32,066 nt of DNA from Candidatus Nitrosopumilus sp. (GTDB lineage Archaea > Thermoproteota > Nitrososphaeria > Nitrososphaerales > Nitrosopumilaceae): the NCBI GenBank assembly GCA_016784625.1, contig JADHUF010000005.1:1-32066 (forward strand), written 5' to 3'. Shown piece after piece: positions 25,862-32,066 of this stretch. Under the pieces are notes generated by a model, which had not been told where the DNA came from, made no database searches, and worked only from the letters and a program-made list of their open reading frames with translations. Each line of letters begins with the position of its first letter. Positions within the stretch are counted from its first letter, which is position 1. The position numbers were made by a program, and so were the translations under genes.

Positions 25862-26914
25862 ATGGAAAAAACAGCAGTACTTGCAATTACTAAAAATGGA
25901 GTCAATATAGGGCAAAAGCTAAAAGGATTATTTCCAGATTGGAGTATTTTTGCGCCTACTAAATTCTCAAATGATAGCAATGACATAATTTGGTACTCTG
26001 AGCCCACATCAGAAAAAATCGTTGAACTTTTTAAAAATAGTAATGCACTAGTTTGTTTATTTTCCTTAGGTGCAGTAATTCGATTAATTGCACCACATTT
26101 GAAAGATAAAAAGATAGATCCAGCTGTAATTGTAATTGATGATAAAACAAATTTTGTGATAAGTGTATTATCAGGACATATTGGAGGAGCAAATGAATTA
26201 ACTCGAGAGATTGCAGAAAAATTAGGTACCTTACCAGTAATAACTACTGCAGCTGATGTTAACAAAACAATTGCAGTAGATCTTGTAGGCAGAGAATTTA
26301 ATTGGAAAATTGATGATGATTCTACTGTAACTAAAATTAGTGCACACATGGTAAATGAAGAACCTATTGGTATTTTTCAAGAAACAGGGGGAAAAAATTG
26401 GTATAAAGAATTACCAAAAAATGTATCAGTTTATGATAGTTTAGAAGATTTAAAAAAATCAAGTTCTAAAGCATATCTAATAGTTTCTGATAAAATTATT
26501 GATAAAGATTTAGAGAAGGAATCTGTAGTATATCGTCCTCCAAGTTTAGTAATTGGTATTGGATTACACTGGGATACTTCAAAAGATACAATCAAAAATG
26601 GTATTGAAAGTTGTCTAGAAAAATTTAAGCTTAGTTCAAAATCTATTGCAAAACTAGTATCAATAAAAAAACCACAAGATGTTCAAGGGTTAATAGATAT
26701 TGGAAAGGAAATGAAAATTCCTGTAGAATATGTAAATAGAGAAGATTTAGCTGAAATTTCTGCTCCAAATCCTTCAGAAACTGTAAAAGCATTTGAAGGA
26801 ACTGCAAGTGTATCTGAAGCAGCAGCCATCAAAGTTTCTGGTGGGAAACTAATTGTAGAAAAACAAAAATTCCCACCAAATTTGACTATAGCAATTGCGA
26901 GGATTATGAATTGA
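25862..26914 (+). CDS. cbiG: Cobalt-precorrin-5A hydrolase CbiG
   Basis: A 350-residue CbiG, which opens the delta-lactone of cobalt-precorrin-5A and releases acetaldehyde, just before the CbiD step. CLFSLGAVIRLIAPHL and FVISVLSGHIGGANELTREI are the N-terminal-domain signatures; VIGIGLHWDTSKDTI opens the C-terminal domain. I use the ATG at 25862; a TTG six bases earlier is possible. It lies 31 nt after cbiD, and its TGA overlaps the TTG start of the next gene. An AT-rich stretch before the ATG may add a weak promoter. Confidence 0.93.
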   Translation: MEKTAVLAITKNGVNIGQKLKGLFPDWSIFAPTKFSNDSNDIIWYSEPTSEKIVELFKNSNALVCLFSLGAVIRLIAPHLKDKKIDPAVIVIDDKTNFVISVLSGHIGGANELTREIAEKLGTLPVITTAADVNKTIAVDLVGREFNWKIDDDSTVTKISAHMVNEEPIGIFQETGGKNWYKELPKNVSVYDSLEDLKKSSSKAYLIVSDKIIDKDLEKESVVYRPPSLVIGIGLHWDTSKDTIKNGIESCLEKFKLSSKSIAKLVSIKKPQDVQGLIDIGKEMKIPVEYVNREDLAEISAPNPSETVKAFEGTASVSEAAAIKVSGGKLIVEKQKFPPNLTIAIARIMN

Positions 26915-27663
26915 AACGTGGATTATTACTTATTGACAGAGGAAGTAGAGAAAGAGAAGCCTCTGAAGAATTAGAGGTAATTTGTGAGGGAATTAAGGCA
27001 AAAGGAGATTATGTATTTACAGATTTTTGTTTTCTAGAGGTAGAACCACCATATATTGAAGATGGGATTACTAAATGTCTTAAAGAAGATATTGACTCGT
27101 TAACTATAGTTCCTTACTTTTTGTATCCAGGTAAAAAAGTAAAAAATGCAGTTACAGATGTAATGAAGTTTCAAAAAGATACCAAGGTAAAATTTGTTGT
27201 TACAAAACCAATGAGCATGCATAAAACTTTGGTTGACATAGTTGAAAATAGAATATCTACAGCACTCAAAGAAAATCAAGTAACACTTCCAAAAAAAGAT
27301 GTAGATGTGATGATCATTGGACATGGTAGTAAAGATCCTAATGCACAAATGTCATTAAATTACATAGTAAATGAATTAGAAGCATCTTATAGAAATGTAA
27401 GTCGATGTTGGTTAGAAATAGAACAACCAGATATTTTTGAAGGAATAAAAAAATGTGAAAAAAATAATCCAGAAATTCTAATAATTGTTTTTTATTTTCT
27501 TCATGAAGGTGCACATGTAAAAACTGATATCAATAATGATTTGATACCAGCGCTTGAAAATTCTAATCTTAAAAAAACATACATTACAAAACATTTAGGA
27601 ACAGATCAAAAAATGATAGATTTGATAATGGAGCGAGCAAAAGAGGTAGAAGATGCAAACTAA
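26911..27663 (+). CDS. cbiX: CbiX-type sirohydrochlorin cobaltochelatase, two-domain
   Basis: A 250-residue protein with two tandem CbiX-like domains. CbiX inserts cobalt into sirohydrochlorin. The C-terminal domain (about 125-250) has the metal-binding motifs IIGHGSKDPNA and FYFLHEGAHVKTDI. The N-terminal domain (1-115) shows the same fold pattern, but reads IDRGSRERE where HGS is expected and LYPGKKVKNAV where the second His should be, so it has lost both likely ligands. The start is TTG at 26911, overlapping the cbiG stop as TTGA; no ATG gives the conserved N-terminus. The 3' end overlaps cbiC by 11 nt. Confidence 0.85.
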   Translation: MKRGLLLIDRGSREREASEELEVICEGIKAKGDYVFTDFCFLEVEPPYIEDGITKCLKEDIDSLTIVPYFLYPGKKVKNAVTDVMKFQKDTKVKFVVTKPMSMHKTLVDIVENRISTALKENQVTLPKKDVDVMIIGHGSKDPNAQMSLNYIVNELEASYRNVSRCWLEIEQPDIFEGIKKCEKNNPEILIIVFYFLHEGAHVKTDINNDLIPALENSNLKKTYITKHLGTDQKMIDLIMERAKEVEDAN

Positions 27664-28294
27664 AAAAGGTCAATCAATTGAGGATTCAAGTATGCAAATG
27701 ATTGAAGATGAAATTGGTGCACATCAATATAATGAAAAAGAATGGCCTATTGTTAGAAGAATTATTCATTCAACAGCAGATTTTGATTTTGCAGATAAAA
27801 ATAAAATAATTTTTCATAAAGATGCAATTGAAAGTGGTATGAATGCTTTGAGAAATGGTTGTAGTATAGTAGTTGATGTTAATGGAGTAATTGGAGGATT
27901 CAATAAACAAAATCCTAAAGATTTTAAAAATAACATAGTCTGTAATATCTCAAATCCAGAAGTTATGGAATTGGCAAAAAAAGAAGGAAAAACACGCTCA
28001 CAAGTCTCTATGAGAGTAGCCATATCAGATATTGATGGTGGTGTCGTAGTAATTGGAAATGCACCTACAGCTCTTCTAGAAGTAATTAAGATGATAAAAG
28101 AAGGCATTGTCAAACCTGCGCTAATTATTGGGATCCCAGTTGGATTCATCTGTGCTGCAGAATCAAAAGAAGAATTATCAAAGTTGGAAGAAGTTCCATT
28201 TATCACTAACATTGGTAGAAAAGGAGGCAGTTCATCAGCCTCTGCCATAATAAATGCAATTTTCAAGTTAATTAGAGCAGAATCAGCTTCTTGA
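27653..28294 (+). CDS. cbiC: Cobalt-precorrin-8 methylmutase
   Basis: A 213-residue CbiC/CobH, which moves the C11 methyl to C12 to make cobyrinic acid. RRIIHSTADFDFA carries the catalytic His39. GCSIVVDVNGV, ALLEVIKMI, IGIPVGFICAAESKEEL and NIGRKGGSSSASAIINAI are characteristic family segments. The start is ATG, overlapping cbiX by 11 nt. The 3' end overlaps the facing cbiA gene by 12 nt, so the two transcripts must be antisense to each other there. Confidence 0.95.
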   Translation: MQTKKGQSIEDSSMQMIEDEIGAHQYNEKEWPIVRRIIHSTADFDFADKNKIIFHKDAIESGMNALRNGCSIVVDVNGVIGGFNKQNPKDFKNNIVCNISNPEVMELAKKEGKTRSQVSMRVAISDIDGGVVVIGNAPTALLEVIKMIKEGIVKPALIIGIPVGFICAAESKEELSKLEEVPFITNIGRKGGSSSASAIINAIFKLIRAESAS

Positions 28295-29638
28295 ATATTT
28301 TAGACAGTTTTTAACAAAAATTTCAGCATAGTTTGAGCTGTCAAAATAGAGATGTCCATACGAAGCAAGTGTGTTATACTCAATCATTCCATCTTGATGG
28401 TTTTTAATTCCTTCACCAATTTCTAAATTATATGCAAATTTAGAATCAGGAGAAACTGAATCTAATTGTGAATAATGAAATTCATGACCTTGAATATTAT
28501 GTGATTTTTCTGAGATTGGGGTTTGGGTAGCAATTTTGCCTTTGGTATAATTAAGTCTCATTTTCTTTGTCATTTTAGTTTCAGCATCAAATAGACCAAC
28601 CATCTTATGTTTTTTGTTATGATTAACAATAGATTTTGTGAGATACATCAATCCACCACACTCAGCATAAATTGGAAGATTATCTTCAGCTAATTTCTTA
28701 ATAGTTTTTTTCATAGTTTGATTTTTTTCAAGTGAATTACCTAAAACTTCAGGAAAGCCACCACCAATGTAAAGTCCATCACATTTTGGAATTTTTTTAT
28801 CTTTAACAGGACTAAAAAATTTTAGAGTTGCTCCATCACGTCGTAATACTTCTAGATTATCTTGATAGTAAAAATTAAACGAAGTATCAAGTGCAACTGC
28901 AATAGTTGTTTTTGATTTTTTATAAACAGGTTTGGATTTTTTTGGGAGGCTAGTTGTATTTTTTAAAATTTTAATAATTTGATGAATGTCTAGATATTCT
29001 GAAATAATTTTTGAAGTTTTTTCAATTTTATTTTTTAGCGTTTTATTATCTAATGTTGAGATTAATCCAAGATGTCTTGATTCTAAATTTAGGAGTGAAT
29101 TCTTTGGAATTACTCCAATAATTGGAATTTTAATTTTCTGTAACGCATTTTTACATAAAATTTCATGTTTTTTGCTACCGATTTTATTGAGAATTATTCC
29201 AGAAATTCTTGAATTTCTATGAAATTTTTGAAAACCTAAAGCAGTAGCAGCAATAGAACGAGCAGTTTTGCTTGCATCTAAAACTAAGAGTACTGGTGAT
29301 TTTGTTATAGAAGCTACATGATGAGTACTTGCATAATTAGAATCTCCACAAAAACCATCATAATACCCCATTACCCCTTCAATAACAGATACATCAGATT
29401 TTGAATTAAAAACAAAGCTATTCAAAAGTTGATTCTTTCCCATTAACCAAACATCCAAGTTGTATGTCTCATGTTTTGAAATACTTGATAGATATCTAGG
29501 ATCAATGTAATCAGGGCCAACCTTAAATGGTTGAACTGAGAAACCGTGGTTTTGTAAGGCATGAATAATAGAACATGTAATGGATGTCTTTCCAACCCCA
29601 CTTGTAGCGCCTGCTAATATGATTCTTGGAATTTTCAA
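28283..29638 (-). CDS. cbiA: Cobyrinate a,c-diamide synthase
   Basis: A 451-residue CbiA/CobB, which amidates the a and c side chains of cobyrinate with glutamine and ATP. The N-terminal domain has the P-loop GATSGVGKTS (10-19) and the VIEGVMGYYDG segment. The C-terminal glutamine amidotransferase has the nucleophile Cys in YAECGGLMYL and the His in HEFHYS. The length fits CbiA. The start is TTG at 29638; the ATG seven bases upstream is out of frame. A TATA-like box is centred about 27 nt upstream, so this TTG is probably the first codon of a leaderless mRNA. It is transcribed against cbiC. Confidence 0.95.
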   Translation of the reverse strand: MKIPRIILAGATSGVGKTSITCSIIHALQNHGFSVQPFKVGPDYIDPRYLSSISKHETYNLDVWLMGKNQLLNSFVFNSKSDVSVIEGVMGYYDGFCGDSNYASTHHVASITKSPVLLVLDASKTARSIAATALGFQKFHRNSRISGIILNKIGSKKHEILCKNALQKIKIPIIGVIPKNSLLNLESRHLGLISTLDNKTLKNKIEKTSKIISEYLDIHQIIKILKNTTSLPKKSKPVYKKSKTTIAVALDTSFNFYYQDNLEVLRRDGATLKFFSPVKDKKIPKCDGLYIGGGFPEVLGNSLEKNQTMKKTIKKLAEDNLPIYAECGGLMYLTKSIVNHNKKHKMVGLFDAETKMTKKMRLNYTKGKIATQTPISEKSHNIQGHEFHYSQLDSVSPDSKFAYNLEIGEGIKNHQDGMIEYNTLASYGHLYFDSSNYAEIFVKNCLKYSRS

Positions 29639-29660
29639 TTCGCATGATTAGAATCATTTT

Positions 29661-29670
29661 TTATTTAAAT
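29661..29670 (-). promoter_or_regulatory. TATA box for cbiA
   Basis: Minus-strand atttaaataa is centred about 27 nt before the TTG at 29638 and is one of the best TATA matches in the window. It decides the TTG start and implies no 5' leader. Confidence 0.55.
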
Positions 29671-29726
29671 TAGTTTATTTTTGAGAAATGCTCAATGTTT
29701 TTAGTAAGATTATTTGAATAACATCT

Positions 29727-30260
29727 ATGGGAAAAGATGGTTTAACCATTGTTTACACTGGAAAAGGTAAAGGAAAGACAACAGCAGCATTAGGAATTGC
29801 ACTAAGAGCTACAGGTTATAAAAAGAAGATTTGTATGATTCAGTTCATCAAAGGTTCATGGCATTATGGTGAAATGGACTCATCAAAAAGACTTGAACCT
29901 GAATTTGAGATGGTTGCTGTAGGTAAAGGATTTGTAGGAATTATAGATGATAAAAGTCCAAAAGAAGATCATAAAAAAATTGCCAAAGAAGCAATTAGGA
30001 TTAGTAACGAAAAAATTCATTCAGGAAACTATGATATTATTATTTTAGATGAGATAAACTACGCAGTAAATCTTGAATTAATTTCAGTTGATGATGTTTT
30101 AAATTTAATTGCATCAAAACCGGCAGAAATGGATTTAGTTCTAACAGGGAATTATGCCAAAGATGAAGTAATCAAAGTAGCTGATCTAGTTACAGAAATG
30201 AGAGAGATAAAGCATCCATTTCAACAAGGGATTAAAGCTAAGAAAGGGATTGACTTCTAA
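29727..30260 (+). CDS. cobO: Cob(I)alamin adenosyltransferase, CobA/CobO/BtuR family
   Basis: A 177-residue adenosyltransferase that moves the adenosyl group of ATP to cobalt in corrinoids, making the coenzyme form. VYTGKGKGKTTAALG carries the P-loop (12-19). MIQFIKGSWHYGE and YDIIILDEINYAV (Walker B-like) are family signatures, as is the C-terminal TEMREIKHPFQQGIKAKKGIDF region. It is transcribed away from cbiA across an 88-bp promoter gap, and aIF2-alpha follows after 40 nt. Confidence 0.95.
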   Translation: MGKDGLTIVYTGKGKGKTTAALGIALRATGYKKKICMIQFIKGSWHYGEMDSSKRLEPEFEMVAVGKGFVGIIDDKSPKEDHKKIAKEAIRISNEKIHSGNYDIIILDEINYAVNLELISVDDVLNLIASKPAEMDLVLTGNYAKDEVIKVADLVTEMREIKHPFQQGIKAKKGIDF

Positions 30261-30269
30261 CCAGCAACA

Positions 30270-30278
30270 TTAATTTAC
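30270..30278 (+). promoter_or_regulatory. TATA-like box for the aIF2-alpha-nop10 pair
   Basis: The sequence ttaatttac is centred about 27 nt before the ATG at 30301, in the 40-nt gap after cobO. It suggests a transcript separate from cobO. Confidence 0.4.
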
Positions 30279-30300
30279 ACATTTAGAGGTTTTAGAAGAA

Positions 30301-31098
30301 ATGTCTACTGAAATTCAAGAGATGCCTGAACAAGGAGAAATCGTTCTTGCTACTATTACTAAAGTAATGGATCATGGTGCTTATGTGACATTAGATGAAT
30401 ATGACAATATTCAGGGATTTCTACATGTTTCAGAGATTGCTCCTGGTTGGATTAGATCAATAAACAGATTTGTCAAAGATGGAGAGAAAAAAGTTCTACT
30501 TGTAAAAAAAATAAATACAAAACGAGGAGATATTGATCTTTCATTAAAACAAATTTCAAAAGATCAGAAAAAACAAAAGCTAAAGGAAGTTAAAAAATAT
30601 GAAAAAGGTAAAACATTATTACAAAATGTTCAAGAAAAAGCAAAATTATCAGATGAAGAAGTTGAAAAATTAGAAGATAATATTTATTCTAAATTTGATT
30701 CAGTTTATGATGCATTCATAGAAATTGGAAGAAATGGAATTGAGTCTGTAAAGGAACTCAAACTTGCAAAAAAAACAGCAGAGGTAATTGAAGGAATTTG
30801 TTCTAAAATTAAACTCCCATCAGTCGAGATTAGAGGAATAATGGAAATTACTAATGAAAAGTCAGATGGGGTAGAAATTATTAAAAAAACATTATTAGAT
30901 GTGCTAAAAAAAGATTCTACACTAGACATCACATATCTAGGAGCACCAAAATATAGACTGTCAATAACTTCAGATAATTTCAAATCTGCTGAAAAATTAC
31001 TAAAACCAATCATTGAGGAAATTCAAACTAACATAGAAAAGAAAAAAGGATCATTCAAATTTACTAGAGAAGAATCAAAGAAAACTAGAGAAAATTAA
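30301..31098 (+). CDS. Translation initiation factor 2, alpha subunit (aIF2-alpha)
   Basis: A 265-residue archaeal IF2 alpha, part of the aIF2 heterotrimer that brings initiator Met-tRNA to the small ribosomal subunit. The N-terminal S1 domain (about 1-85) has GEIVLATITKVMDHGAYVTL and GFLHVSEIAPGWIRSI, both hallmark segments. A helical middle domain and a C-terminal alpha/beta domain that binds the gamma subunit follow (ITYLGAPKYRLSI). The length is normal. nop10 starts one base after its stop. Confidence 0.96.
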   Translation: MSTEIQEMPEQGEIVLATITKVMDHGAYVTLDEYDNIQGFLHVSEIAPGWIRSINRFVKDGEKKVLLVKKINTKRGDIDLSLKQISKDQKKQKLKEVKKYEKGKTLLQNVQEKAKLSDEEVEKLEDNIYSKFDSVYDAFIEIGRNGIESVKELKLAKKTAEVIEGICSKIKLPSVEIRGIMEITNEKSDGVEIIKKTLLDVLKKDSTLDITYLGAPKYRLSITSDNFKSAEKLLKPIIEEIQTNIEKKKGSFKFTREESKKTREN

Positions 31099-31099
31099 G

Positions 31100-31255
31100 A
31101 TGAAGTTTTTACTAAGAAAATGTTCAAAGTGTAATCATTATACATTAAAAGAAAAATGCCCAGTATGTAGTGAAGAGACAATTTCTGTACATCCAGCTAA
31201 ATTTTCACCAGATGATAAATACATGAGATATAGATTAGCTGAAAGATATAACTAA
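31100..31255 (+). CDS. nop10: H/ACA RNP component Nop10
   Basis: A 51-residue Nop10. CSKC and CPVC form the zinc ribbon (residues 8-23), with the family segment YTLKEKCPVC between; then PAKFSPDDKYMRYRL, the conserved linker and helix that pack on Cbf5. With Cbf5, Gar1 and L7Ae it carries out RNA-guided pseudouridylation. It directly follows aIF2-alpha (1-nt spacer), a standard archaeal pairing that indicates one transcript. Its stop is 4 nt from the end of the facing STT3 gene. Confidence 0.95.
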   Translation: MKFLLRKCSKCNHYTLKEKCPVCSEETISVHPAKFSPDDKYMRYRLAERYN

Positions 31256-31259
31256 AGTT

Positions 31260-32066
31260 TTAAGAAGTTAAATTGTACTCTTTGTTAATTTCATAAATAA
31301 AAACACCAATCATTGGTCCAAATTTTTCTTCAGTAAAACTTGGAGATGCATAAACTAAACGCAAAGGCCCATTCCCATCAGTAGGATATTTGATCTCTTT
31401 TACATACACAGGTTCTAACCCTGGCTGATAAGTTGAAAATTCTTGCATAGTTTCAAAATGAAGATAGGTTACGGGTGTAAATGGGATCATCTTTCCAAGT
31501 ACAGTGTTATTCCAGAAATAATCAGTACCAGTAATACCATCATAATGCAGAAATTTAGAAAGATCTTCACCTGCAATTCTCATAAACCACTGTTTCTTTG
31601 ATTCGTCTCCTCCTCCTTCTAAAACATAGAATGGTTCTTCTGAATCAATTCCTAACTTTTGACCTGTAACAAATACTAAAACATAGTCAGCTTGCATGTC
31701 ATTAAGAGAAACCCATGCGTCATTAGGAGTACTAGAAAACATTTTTGCAATATTTTCAATAACATCAGAATGAATTGTTGAATTATCAGCTAATGATGCT
31801 CTTTCTGCTTTAGTTTGAATCCAATATCCATAATCCCACCAGGCAGCAATTACGGCATCTTCTGAAGTATTATTTTTTATCCACTCCATTGAATCTATCC
31901 AATCAGTTGTAACTACTGAAAATGTGCTTCCACCATTAAAAATTGTTGGAGGAACTTTAGATGTAGAAAGGGCATTACCTCCAATCGGAAAAATCATGGG
32001 AATTATCAATAAGATTATAATTCCTGTAACATAAGATAATTTAATTAATTTACCAATTGGTCTTTT
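31260..32066 (-). CDS. Oligosaccharyltransferase STT3/AglB (C-terminal part)
   Basis: The C-terminal 268 residues of the N-glycosylation oligosaccharyltransferase; the frame stays open to the right edge. After the end of a membrane segment (IIILLIIPMIFPIGG) comes the extracytoplasmic domain with AAWWDYGYWIQ, the WWDYG acceptor-sequon-binding motif that defines the family. The missing part would hold the N-terminal multi-span membrane domain with the catalytic Asp residues. It transfers lipid-linked glycan to Asn of exported proteins such as the S-layer (family knowledge). Confidence 0.92.
   Translation of the reverse strand, partial: KRPIGKLIKLSYVTGIIILLIIPMIFPIGGNALSTSKVPPTIFNGGSTFSVVTTDWIDSMEWIKNNTSEDAVIAAWWDYGYWIQTKAERASLADNSTIHSDVIENIAKMFSSTPNDAWVSLNDMQADYVLVFVTGQKLGIDSEEPFYVLEGGGDESKKQWFMRIAGEDLSKFLHYDGITGTDYFWNNTVLGKMIPFTPVTYLHFETMQEFSTYQPGLEPVYVKEIKYPTDGNGPLRLVYASPSFTEEKFGPMIGVFIYEINKEYNLTS

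Overview
The window is a compact, AT-rich archaeal chromosome segment, most likely from an ammonia-oxidising member of the Nitrososphaerota (Thaumarchaeota), close to Nitrosopumilus or Nitrosarchaeum. Archaeal informational genes make up much of it: the GatD/GatE amidotransferase, aIF2-alpha, Nop10, an LSm protein, a RadB-like RecA protein, an OB-fold RPA, Cdc48, an STT3/AglB oligosaccharyltransferase and an archaeal-type 7S SRP RNA. Mixed with them are bacterial-type genes known from this phylum (grpE-dnaK-dnaJ and a bacterial/eukaryotic-type metK) and a block of cobalamin-synthesis genes. The genus is inferred from this gene mix and from general knowledge; no search was run.

Layout. 1-4517: 3' end of a TtuA/Ncs6-type tRNA thiolase, SRP RNA, a small unknown protein, acylphosphatase, ribosomal protein L2 away from its usual operon, and Cdc48. 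4550-8089: gatD-gatE (Gln-tRNA synthesis by transamidation), tRNA-Leu(CAG) and a 54-residue CxxC protein. 8086-12263 (minus strand): grpE-dnaK-dnaJ followed by a HAD nucleotidase-like gene. 12290-15470: two unusual relatives of UDP-sugar dehydrogenases on opposite strands, with a DUF354 glycosyltransferase-like gene and tRNA-Gln(UUG) between them. 15480-17163: a two-gene ABC exporter. 17376-22266: RPA-like protein, an Lhr-family helicase, an overlooked 39-residue single-pass membrane ORF, and a RadB-like protein. 22337-24647: a 12-codon leader ORF, LSm, metK, and an SDR epimerase-like gene. 24742-30260: cbiD-cbiG-cbiX-cbiC, convergent cbiA/cobB, then cobO. 30301-32066: aIF2-alpha-nop10 and the C-terminal part of STT3.

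Genes are packed almost without spacers. All eight convergent junctions are either overlapping or less than 10 nt apart, and three of them share one TTAA tetranucleotide as both stop codons. Many genes have a TATA-like box centred about 26-29 nt before the start codon, which implies leaderless mRNAs, and several of these start with TTG. I see no mobile elements, CRISPR arrays or prophage genes. The points most worth a second look are the hidden membrane smORF, the leader ORF with a strong Shine-Dalgarno before LSm, the two complementary incomplete dehydrogenases, the half-degenerate CbiX, and the perfect 24-bp repeats in the dnaK tail.
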